The notes below the pieces were generated by a model that searched no databases, had not been told where the DNA came from, and worked only from the letters and a program-made list of their open reading frames with translations. From a virus: DNA of 27,953 nucleotides. Positions 13,947-23,000 of this stretch are shown here, piece by piece; the first letter of the stretch is position 1; every line of letters begins with the position of its first letter. Made by a program: the position numbers and the translations under genes. The stretch lies in the IMG/VR virus record IMGVR_UViG_3300010300_000080, positions 1 to 27,953 of that record, one strand, 5' to 3'.

Positions 13947-16798
13947 TGGCCTTTATTTCTCAGACGGTTCCTAACCTGATCCAAGGTGTGTCCCAGCAGC
14001 CGGATTCTCTCCGGTACAACACCCAGGCTCAAAAGCAAGATAACGCTTACGGAACACCTGTGGATGGTCTAATCAAACGGCCCCACACTGAATTCATCGA
14101 CAAGCTCTCAAGTGCGGATGCCTCAGCAAACCAATTCTTTCATTCGATCAATCGTGATGAAAACGAGCGGTTTATTCTTGAGATTACGGAAGCGTCCACC
14201 CCAACCGTGAAGGTCTATGACACCACAGACGGGGCCGAAAAAACAGTGCATGTTCCGGATGGAACAACTTATCTGGATGCTTCTAGTCCATCCACGGCTT
14301 ACAAAGCGTTGACCATCAGCGATGTCACGTTCATTGTCAACACTGAGAAGACCGTTGCCAAGGATACGGATTCTGCTGACCTTGGAAGCATTGGGTACAG
14401 CCTAGATGTCTCTGACTTCCGAGCGGATGTCAACAACGATGGAAGTGTCACAGACCTAACCAGCGATTTCCTGAGGGGACATGAGAAGCTGGTGTACGTC
14501 AAGCAAGCGTTGAATGACAGCGAATATCGGATTGAGGTCAAGGCTGCTGGTGCAAGTCACCTGAGTAGATCCGGAAACACCACAGTCGATGCAACTGTCC
14601 GTGTGATGGCGAAGACCGAGGACACATCAGGTAGTGGCGGGATGACGAACGCTTGCCAGCCTGGTGAATTGTCGGGAAGTTTGTTGGATTTGAATACAGA
14701 TCCAGAAGGCATATGTGCCGCATGGATGGGACTAATGCTCGATAACGGTACTGCTGCCGCCGATGATGGAGAACACTTTGTAAAACCGATTGATACCTCA
14801 GGATCGGGCCTGACATCAGGAGCCGCCACGCGGTTCGCCAGTGGTGACTTCAAGCAATCAGTCATTGTTCGTCAAGGCAATGTCACAGGTCAGGGACGTG
14901 CGGCCATCGCACACGGTTCTTCAAAAAATGTGGGGGGTCGCGGCCCTGTTCTCCACTTTGTCAGTCACGCCGGTCTGACCTCATTTGATATCAATGTGGA
15001 GTCTCCCCAACAAGAACAAACTGCGGTTGTGATCGACAGTTTGAAAGGTGTTCAGTCCTTTGTGGATCTCCCGCCGTACGCTCCTGATGGATTCATCGCC
15101 AAGGTCAATGGAGATCCCGAGTCAGCCGCAGACGACTATTTCGTTGAGTTTGTCTGCAACGAGTCTGGAGGGTTTGGTAACGGATACTGGAGAGAGACTC
15201 TCGGTGTCAAAGAGTTCACCAATGTCTTGGGGCAAGGCCAAGGCCGTCCTGAAGGCATCGAGAAGTCGTTTGATTTCACCACCATGCCTCACATCCTGAT
15301 CCGGCAGTCTGATGGGTCATTCATGTTTACGAAGGCTGATGGAACAAAAGCACCTACAGGTGCGCCCAGCGGTGCTGACTACTCGAACTTCAAGTGGGCC
15401 GACCGCAAGGTTGGAGATAATGAGACCAACCCGTTCCCGTCCTTCACTGATAAGAAGATCAGTAACATTTTTCTTCACCGAGGAAGGCTGGGCCTGACTG
15501 CTGAAGAATCTGTGGTTATGTCCTCAGCAAACGAATTCTTCAACATGCACCGGACAACAATGACCACGGTTCTTGATGGAGACCCCATTGATACCGATGT
15601 GTCCTTCCGTAAGGTGTCATTGATTCGCCACGCGATCCCATTCAATCAGAACCTAATTCTGTTCTCCGACACCGATCAGTTCGCCCTAACAGGATCTCCG
15701 AACCTAACTCCGATTACTGCTCGGATTATCCCGATCACTTCTTACGAAAACGTGATTGATGCGGACCCAGTTCCCGCTGCCTCCAGCCTCTTCTTTGGGT
15801 TCAACCACGGTAACTTTGCGGGCGTTCGAGAGCTGTTCCCAACCGACTCTACAAACTTTGATGCTCTTGACATCACTGAGGCTGTCCCTGCTTATGTTCC
15901 AGGCAAGGTCAGACAGTTCGCATCCTCAACTGATGAGAACATCATCGCTGTTCTTTCCTCAACTGAGACAAGCTCGATCTACATTTACCGATACTACGAG
16001 GTCGGAAGCGGGTCTCAGAAGCGGAAGATTCAGTCTGCTTGGAGTCGATTCACGTTTGGATCGGATGCGAACATTCGCCACATCTCATTTATGGATGAAG
16101 ATTTGTTCCTGATGGTTCAAAGAACCGATGGTCTTCACCTGGAAAAAATGCGGATTGAAACAAAGCTGGTCGATACCGGACTGAACTTTCGAGCCATGCT
16201 GGATCGTCGGATTACCTACGCAGGGACGGATGGAACGATTACAGCGTCATTCTCAGCAGCGACTGGGAACACCACATTCACATTCCCTTATGCCAAGCGG
16301 GGCCGTAATCTTGATGGCCTGATCAACAATGGTGTTCGTGTCAATGTCGTGACTCAACCGTCTGATGGAGGAACCACCTTGGTCTGCGAGGGAGACCTAA
16401 CGTCAAACACCATCTTCTTTGGTGAGGCTTATGAGATGGACTATGAGTTCTCCACGGCTTACCTCAGGACATCCTCACAGACCGCAGGTCAACAACCAAT
16501 CGTCACTGGCCGCTACCAGCTTCGGTTTGGTAACATCATCCATGAGGACACTGGATTCTTTACCGTGGAAGTTGCAAGTCCAAACCGTGATACAGCCGTG
16601 TCCACCTTCAGTGGGGTCGTGGTTGGTCAGGATGCGACTGATGCCCTCAACCTATCGGATGGCACGTTCAGGTTCCCAATCCTCCTGAAGAACACCGATG
16701 CAACCATCAACATCAAGAATGACTCACCGTTCCCCAGCAAGTTCATGGCGGCAGCGTTTGAGGCTTCTTACAACACCAAGGTTCGCCAGCGTCTCTAA
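13946..16798 (+). CDS. 12: Tail tubular protein B (nozzle), gp12-like
   Basis: A 950-residue nozzle protein, about 150 residues longer than T7 gp12 (794). The N-terminus TVPNLIQGVSQQPDSLRYN and PVDGLIKRPHTEF are diagnostic of the family. Further recognisable pieces are FLHRGRLGLTAEESVVMSS, FNQNLILFSDTDQFALTG and a beta-rich C-terminal half. The extra length appears to lie around residues 210-350, in a Gly/Ser-rich region with GSGGMTNAC and GSGLTSGAATRF. The nozzle is exposed, so the insertion might contribute to surface contacts; this is inference. The stop overlaps the gp13-like start (TAATG). Confidence 0.95.
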   Translation: MAFISQTVPNLIQGVSQQPDSLRYNTQAQKQDNAYGTPVDGLIKRPHTEFIDKLSSADASANQFFHSINRDENERFILEITEASTPTVKVYDTTDGAEKTVHVPDGTTYLDASSPSTAYKALTISDVTFIVNTEKTVAKDTDSADLGSIGYSLDVSDFRADVNNDGSVTDLTSDFLRGHEKLVYVKQALNDSEYRIEVKAAGASHLSRSGNTTVDATVRVMAKTEDTSGSGGMTNACQPGELSGSLLDLNTDPEGICAAWMGLMLDNGTAAADDGEHFVKPIDTSGSGLTSGAATRFASGDFKQSVIVRQGNVTGQGRAAIAHGSSKNVGGRGPVLHFVSHAGLTSFDINVESPQQEQTAVVIDSLKGVQSFVDLPPYAPDGFIAKVNGDPESAADDYFVEFVCNESGGFGNGYWRETLGVKEFTNVLGQGQGRPEGIEKSFDFTTMPHILIRQSDGSFMFTKADGTKAPTGAPSGADYSNFKWADRKVGDNETNPFPSFTDKKISNIFLHRGRLGLTAEESVVMSSANEFFNMHRTTMTTVLDGDPIDTDVSFRKVSLIRHAIPFNQNLILFSDTDQFALTGSPNLTPITARIIPITSYENVIDADPVPAASSLFFGFNHGNFAGVRELFPTDSTNFDALDITEAVPAYVPGKVRQFASSTDENIIAVLSSTETSSIYIYRYYEVGSGSQKRKIQSAWSRFTFGSDANIRHISFMDEDLFLMVQRTDGLHLEKMRIETKLVDTGLNFRAMLDRRITYAGTDGTITASFSAATGNTTFTFPYAKRGRNLDGLINNGVRVNVVTQPSDGGTTLVCEGDLTSNTIFFGEAYEMDYEFSTAYLRTSSQTAGQQPIVTGRYQLRFGNIIHEDTGFFTVEVASPNRDTAVSTFSGVVVGQDATDALNLSDGTFRFPILLKNTDATINIKNDSPFPSKFMAAAFEASYNTKVRQRL

Positions 16799-17268
16799 TG
16801 AGTGATCTTGTCCGCTACGCTCGGATGCGTGACATCAAGTATGTCGCTGAGAACATGCGTGAGGTTGACATTCAGGAGATTCAGGCCCACACAGGCAGAG
16901 ATCCATACTCGACCCTGAGGTCTGGATATGAGAACTCACATGAGTGTCATGCGATTCTCTACCCCTATGACAAAAAAGAGGTCATGGGGATCTTCGGGGT
17001 GTCTCCAAGTCCTGATGACAAACTTGGCATCATCTGGATGCTGGGTACAGACAGGATCGCTGAGGTTCCGATGCACTTCCTCAGACACTCCCGTTCTGTG
17101 ATTGACGAACTACATCGCCGTTATCACTTGCTTGCCAATGTGATGGATGAGCGGAACAAGGTGCATCAAAAGTGGCTCCAATGGTTGGGGTTTACATTCA
17201 TTCAAAGACATCCAGAGTATGGCGTTGAGAAGCGTCCATTCTTGGAATTTGTGAGGTTGAAGGACTGA
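16798..17268 (+). CDS. 13: gp13-like internal/virion assembly protein (GNAT-like, DUF2833)
   Basis: A 156-residue protein with the T7 gp13 pattern: an N-terminal RYARMRDIKYVAENMREVD, a central GIIWMLGTDRIAEVPMHFLR, and a C-terminal HQKWLQWLGFTFIQRHPEYG. The fold resembles GNAT acetyltransferases, but substrate binding is not known for this group. In T7, gp13 is needed for stable incorporation of internal core proteins. It sits between gp12 and gp14 as in T7. ATG overlaps the gp12 stop. Confidence 0.9.
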   Translation: MSDLVRYARMRDIKYVAENMREVDIQEIQAHTGRDPYSTLRSGYENSHECHAILYPYDKKEVMGIFGVSPSPDDKLGIIWMLGTDRIAEVPMHFLRHSRSVIDELHRRYHLLANVMDERNKVHQKWLQWLGFTFIQRHPEYGVEKRPFLEFVRLKD

Positions 17269-17271
17269 TCT

Positions 17272-17820
17272 ATGTGTACGCCTACAGCCTTTATTGCGTT
17301 GACGATTGCTCAAGGTGCTGCGTCATATGCGGGAGCAAGGGCAACCGCAAGTGCCCAAGAAGCGGCTGCTCAACAGTCCTACGACTTGAACAAGGCCAAC
17401 GCTGAACAATCAGCGATGAACCAGTACCGGCAGATTCGCCAGCGTCAGGCACAAGAGAACGAGAAGTCTGCCCAGGAGATCCAAGAAGTCTCCAGGCGTG
17501 CGCTCAAGGCTCGATCTACTGCGATGGTTCAGGCGGCTGAGAAGGGCGTGTCCGGTCGCAACATCGCTGACCTGTTCCAAGACTTTGAGCGTCAAGAGTC
17601 TGAGTACCGCAACATCTCACTGCGTAACCGTGCGTTCCGAGAGATGGCCTATGACGATCAACTTGAGGCTGTCCGATTGGGTACTCAATCTCGCATCATC
17701 AATGCTCTGCCTGCTCCAGTCGCCAAGCCCAGCTTCATCGCTACGGCTCTCAGGGTTGGTGGTCAGATCGCTGGCGGCATCGGAGACTTCCAAGATCCTA
17801 ATCCAGAGGCTACCGACTAA
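17272..17820 (+). CDS. 14: Internal virion protein B, gp14-like
   Basis: A 182-residue protein close to T7 gp14 (196). It has an Ala-rich start FIALTIAQGAASYAGARATA, a long helical segment rich in Gln and Arg, and the conserved SRRALKARSTAMVQAAEKGV followed by SGRNIADLFQDF. In T7 it is ejected and forms the outer-membrane part of the DNA channel. The hydrophobic N-terminus and the C-terminal ATALRVGGQIAGGIGDF fit that role. It starts 3 bases after the gp13-like stop and shares one base with gp15. Confidence 0.9.
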   Translation: MCTPTAFIALTIAQGAASYAGARATASAQEAAAQQSYDLNKANAEQSAMNQYRQIRQRQAQENEKSAQEIQEVSRRALKARSTAMVQAAEKGVSGRNIADLFQDFERQESEYRNISLRNRAFREMAYDDQLEAVRLGTQSRIINALPAPVAKPSFIATALRVGGQIAGGIGDFQDPNPEATD

Positions 17821-20057
17821 TGTCACAATCTCAATTTGATGTCGATCTCGGTCTGTTCAAACAAATCGAACCTGCGGCACGGCCCATCGACACTTTTGCT
17901 CCAGTACGGATCAAGGCTCCTGACGCTGGCTCTCAACTTCGAGAACTTGCTGCGGGTCTTTCTACGTTCAACAAGGGTTTGACTAAGTTTGGATTGGAGC
18001 AAAAAGCTGAGCAAGATGAAAAAGACCGCGTACTTGGCGAGGCGGACGCTGCCGAACTCACACAAGCAGATCGAATCGAGATTGCCCGTCAAGGAATCAG
18101 GGACGCTGAGAAAGCGGGACTCATCCCACAAGGACTAAGCCCTGTCCGTTTGATTGCGATTCAAGAGGCCGTTGGTCGTGACATCGCACGCGATTATGAA
18201 AGCAGAGCGTTTGCCCTGTTGCCTCGTCTCACCGATCCAACCAACAATGAAAACATTGATGAAGCGTTCGAGGCCGAGTGGACAAAAACTAACCTGCAAT
18301 CTGAGTCGTTCTACATCACCTCGGCAGCTCTGAAGGAGCGAGCCAACATCGACCAACGGTTGATCCGGCAAGCAACGGTTGAACGGGGTCGGAACACTTA
18401 TGCGCTCAACAAAGAGCAACATGCGGATGATCTTGCCAGAGACTTGGACATTGCTGACAGCAAAGGCGAAGAGTTTACGACTAAGGAGATTGAAGCGTGG
18501 ATGAACAAGGGACGCGATGAGTTTGGAGCGTCGTTCTTTGAGGAAGGCTGGCAGCGAATCCAAGCACAAGCGTTTGACTTGGCAAGGGATGGTAAATTAG
18601 AAGAAGCCGAGACATTGTTGGTGAACTTTGAAAATGCAAACCCATCCGGTCAGAAGGGCGCTGACATGGGGCGGAAGTATGCTGATGAGATTTCTTTGGC
18701 AGAGGCAAGGGCCGAAGAACTTGCGGAACGCTACGAAGACAACGAAAAGCGAAAACAAGAGCAAGAACGTGATGAGGCTCGCAAGCAAAAGGTTGAGGAG
18801 GCGGATCGAATCAGGGACGCTGTTGGAGAACTTGTTGTCGGTCTTGGTGACGAAGTTCCGGATCGGTCAGAGTTTCGAGAACTTGTTCAGTCAACACTGA
18901 AAGAAAAAGGATTCTCTCCTGCGTTGATTGGTCGTTACATGACTGACGAGTTCTCCGGTGATTACAGCAGCCTCCAAGACCCTCAGGCTAAAGAAGATGT
19001 AATCGCCGCGTTGGCTGGGGCTAGAACACTGGAGGAACTTCGGTCTCTTGCAGACGAACTAGGTGCATCTAAGATTCAACTAATAGAAGCAGAAAGGCGA
19101 CTGGACACGAAACGTGATGCATTGCTGTCCCAAGTATCTAGGTTGGTTAGCCCAGAGTTGGGTATTTGGCAGAATGAAATAGATGTTCTTCTTGATAATC
19201 TTCCCTCTGAAAATAGGGAGTTACGGGCAAAGATCATTCGGCGTGAACTCGGTGCTTTCCAAGAAGAAGTGAATCGCGTGACTAAGGAGGTTCGTGATAA
19301 CAACCAAGACTTCACTATTGGTGAGGTAGCACGCGAAGTCCAACGACGCATGGCTGAGTGGAACACGGAAAACATCGGAAGGTTGAACAACGCTGATGAT
19401 GTGAACGCTCCAGTCAACGAGGTAGCCGAAGCAAGATTTGAAATGCCTTCACTCTCGCGGCTTCCTGCCGATCCAGAAGGTGATGAATTCGCAGGAGAAG
19501 GTGTTCTTGACGGACTCTTCGCCGGAAGGCTTGGAAACAGGGTCGGAGATTACTTCGATCAGACAACCGCCCAAGGTCGAGAACAATACGCACGCGAGAA
19601 TGTTCAACCCATCGTTCGAGAGGAGTTGATTGCGGCGGATCAAGCTATATCACTGGCGGTCGCGGGACGAACTCGCACCGATCCACGATCTGGTCGCCCT
19701 GATCCAAGGTTTACAACATTTGATCGTCAGGCGCTGGATCAACAAGGTACTCCAGCTCGTCGCTACCGATCTGCTGTCCTGTTCACTGGAGTCTCCATTG
19801 AGGATCTTGAACGTGGCACGTTTGAGAACGGGGTGACGATTGTTGACGAACTTAGAAATCCAAAAATGACTCCGTTCTTCCCAAATAAGAAGGCACTGGA
19901 AGATGCTCTGGATGAGTACGACAACGCCACCCCTGAAGCCCAAAGTGGAACATTGATTGGGCGACTGATCACTGAACTGGGGGCCGAAAACACAGGAACC
20001 GCAGATCAGTTTGCCACGATGCAAGGTCTTCTTCTTCAACGTAGAGGTATGAACTAA
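17820..20057 (+). CDS. 15: Internal virion protein C, gp15-like
   Basis: A 745-residue, highly charged, mostly helical protein, matching T7 gp15 (747) in length and position. Residues 25-60 contain LRELAAGLSTFNKGLTKFG, typical of this family, then long coiled-coil-prone stretches, for example RKQEQERDEARKQKVEEADR near residue 310. In T7 it is part of the internal core and, after ejection, of the periplasmic tube that carries DNA. No catalytic motif is visible. The stop is 2 bases before the gp16-like start. Confidence 0.88.
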   Translation: MSQSQFDVDLGLFKQIEPAARPIDTFAPVRIKAPDAGSQLRELAAGLSTFNKGLTKFGLEQKAEQDEKDRVLGEADAAELTQADRIEIARQGIRDAEKAGLIPQGLSPVRLIAIQEAVGRDIARDYESRAFALLPRLTDPTNNENIDEAFEAEWTKTNLQSESFYITSAALKERANIDQRLIRQATVERGRNTYALNKEQHADDLARDLDIADSKGEEFTTKEIEAWMNKGRDEFGASFFEEGWQRIQAQAFDLARDGKLEEAETLLVNFENANPSGQKGADMGRKYADEISLAEARAEELAERYEDNEKRKQEQERDEARKQKVEEADRIRDAVGELVVGLGDEVPDRSEFRELVQSTLKEKGFSPALIGRYMTDEFSGDYSSLQDPQAKEDVIAALAGARTLEELRSLADELGASKIQLIEAERRLDTKRDALLSQVSRLVSPELGIWQNEIDVLLDNLPSENRELRAKIIRRELGAFQEEVNRVTKEVRDNNQDFTIGEVAREVQRRMAEWNTENIGRLNNADDVNAPVNEVAEARFEMPSLSRLPADPEGDEFAGEGVLDGLFAGRLGNRVGDYFDQTTAQGREQYARENVQPIVREELIAADQAISLAVAGRTRTDPRSGRPDPRFTTFDRQALDQQGTPARRYRSAVLFTGVSIEDLERGTFENGVTIVDELRNPKMTPFFPNKKALEDALDEYDNATPEAQSGTLIGRLITELGAENTGTADQFATMQGLLLQRRGMN

Positions 20058-20059
20058 AT

Positions 20060-23000
20060 ATGTCACGACTTGATGAACTACTCGCTCAAGTACCCCAAGA
20101 AGAGATTGATGCCGCAGCCCAAGAAGAATCTGGATTCTTCGACGTTGCTGGCGACATCCTTGCAGCCCCATTCCGTGGTGTCGAAGGTGCAGTCCAAGGC
20201 ATCTACAACCTCGGGGACATGCTGACGTTTGACCTCTTGCCTGACTACGACAACCGTTTGCTGGGCGAGTCATCAACCACTGCCGGTGGGATTGTCGAAG
20301 GTATCTCTCAGTTCGCCAGCGGCATGTTTGTTCCAGGCGTTGGTGGCCTCTCGATTGCCTCGAAGCTGGGCAAGTTGGGTAAGGCTCGCACGTTGCTGAC
20401 GCAGGGTTCAAAGTCGAGAGAGATCGCCAAGTTTGCCGTAGGTGGTGCAGTCACGGACTTTGCGTACTTCGATGGTAAGCAAGGTCGGCTGTCTGATCTG
20501 ATTCAACAAAACCCCTCGCTTCAGAACCCGATCACGGAGTTCTTGCAATCAGAGGAGGACGATACTCAGATCGAAGGTCGCCTCAAGAATGCCGTGGAAG
20601 GCTTGGGTCTTGGTCTTCTTGCTGATGGGATCATCGCAGGAGCCAAGGGGCTTCGTGCTGGAGGTAAGGCAAAAGCGGACGGAGCGTCTCCCGCTGCTGT
20701 CGAAGAGGCGATGAGAAAGGCCGAGGGTGAGCATGCTCCTGCTCCCAAAACAGAGCCAGATGATTTGGTCTTTGAAGCCGAAGAAGGAGCCTTTTATCAC
20801 GGAACCGCCTCAGATTTAGATGCTGGTTCGGTTGATCCATACGCAACTTCAGTGTCCGGTCTGTATGGTCCGGGGCTGTATCTCACCGACAATCCCAATG
20901 TTGCATACGGATACGCGAAGACCAGATCCAAGCAGGCAAAAGGCGATAAATCTGCCAAGGTCTTCAAAGTCAACTTGGGTGAAACAAACCTGATTGATCT
21001 CGATGCAAAAGCGGTCGATGCTGATCCAGCGGTTCGGGAGAAGTTTGAGGGTTTCTACAACGGGACTTTAGGTTTTGATGGGAACCTTAAAGAATCCTCA
21101 AGTTATTTCGACAACATGACTTTGGGTCAAATCTACGAAGAAGCTACTGACATTCTGTCTGAGGCACGAATCAGTCGAGAAGAAGCGTTGAACTATATTG
21201 ACCCATTCCAAGGTGACATCATGGCTTTGGGTTATGACGGGTTCCGTCACCTTGGTGGAGGGCGGGTAGGAAAAGTTCGTCACAATGTCGCCATCCTTTT
21301 CGATCCATCCGGAAAGACTTCATCAGGCCGTCCGAATCCGATTCAGGGTATGGAAGACATCGTGGGTTCTGGAAAGCCTCGTCCAAAAGCTACGCCTGTA
21401 GAAGAAGATGCCACTCCTGGTGCAGGGCCAACGCCTGAGCCTCCAAAAGAACCCGAGTCAGCCAGTGAGTTCCTCGCTGGTGTTGAGGCTGACGATCTCA
21501 CAGGAAAGCCGCCGTCAGAGCGATTGAACATTCGTCGGGTGTCTGATCAGGACAGCGGCAAGCGGGTCGTGAAGGGAACTCTTGATGAGATGGAGGCTCG
21601 CGGAGAGTTTGATGATGTCCGGTCTAAGTCTTTTGAAGAACAACGGGCCGATGCTGCATCGGTGGCTGCGGACTTGGCTGATGCCACAGGCGATGCTTCA
21701 CTGAAGAATCTTCAAGGCGTTCTCAAAGATAAAGAAGATGCTCTTACCGAAGCACTGCCAGCGTTGACTGCGGTTCGTGAGACTCTTTCCCAGGCTGCCG
21801 CTGAAGCCGGTCAGATCGCCCGTAAAGGTGCGAGGGCAACTTCCTCGGAGAAGATGGAGTTCTTGCTTCTTCAACAACGCATCGAAGTCTTGTCAAAGAC
21901 TGCGGTAAACATGCAGCGAGCCGTGGCTCGGCAGTTGGGACTTCAGCGGTTCATCCCCAGCGTGGACGCAAACGTCAGACTTCTTCCTGATGACTTGGTG
22001 AAGGGGGGAACAGACGCCGGGAAAGCTGCACAAGAGCAACTTCTCCGTGACCTCGGAGGCGGGGATGCGGCTGAAGGTCTTGCACGGGTTGATTCGATGA
22101 TGGAGAAGTTTGCTGCTGCCGCTTATCAAAACCCAATGCGTGCGGTCGGTCTGGCTAAAAACGGAGGTAAGCTCAACTTCATCGGGTACTGGATGAACAG
22201 CATCCTGTCTGGACCAACGACTCACATGGTCAACATCGCATCCGGTGTCTTTACCACAGCGTTCCTCCCGATGGAACGAGCGTTAGGACAACTCCTCACC
22301 GGAAACCTTGAAGCCGCAGGTCGAGAGGTGGCAAAGTACGGGTATATGTTTGAAGCATTCAACGATTCTCTTTCAGCCGCCAAGTTGACGCTGAAGCAAG
22401 GTGAGAATGTCTTGGACTCTTCAGTCATGGTTCGTGATGACCTGAAGGCCGGAATCATTTCCACGATTGATGAGAATGTGGATGACGCTGTGTCTGCTTC
22501 TCAGAAATGGATCACCGGCATCATCAACACCCCCAGTAGATTCTTGGCGGCAGAAGACGAGTTCTTCAAGCAACTGAACTACCGTGCCGAGGTCAAGGCT
22601 GGACTCTATGACCAAGCGGTACGCCGTGGACTCAAGGGCGATGAAGCCGCCGTGTTCGTTGCTGATGGTTTCGAGAGAGTGACTAAGAACGGGCAGCTCT
22701 ACAACGAGAAGAACCTTCTTCAGCGTGCGGACATTGAGGCCAAGAGATTGAAACTCGATCCGTTGAATACCCCCGATCAGTATCAGAGATTTGTCAAAGA
22801 GTTCATGGCAAAGAACTTCGACAAGCAGTTTGCTGACATTGCTGAGACAGGGCTGGGGCGAGCGAGAGAAGCCACCTTCACAACTCCGTTGACGAAGGAT
22901 CGCGGTGGGGTTATTGATATTGGACGATCCGCAAACAAAGCGGTGAACGAACTTCCGCTATTGAGGTTTGTTCTCCCGTTCGTCCGAACACCTGCAAACC

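Noticed and set aside
19650-20411. A 253-codon minus-strand frame across the gp15/gp16 junction
   Set aside because: Composition is that of an antisense shadow (Arg/Cys/His/Ser-rich), with no recognisable domain, and it crosses two real genes.
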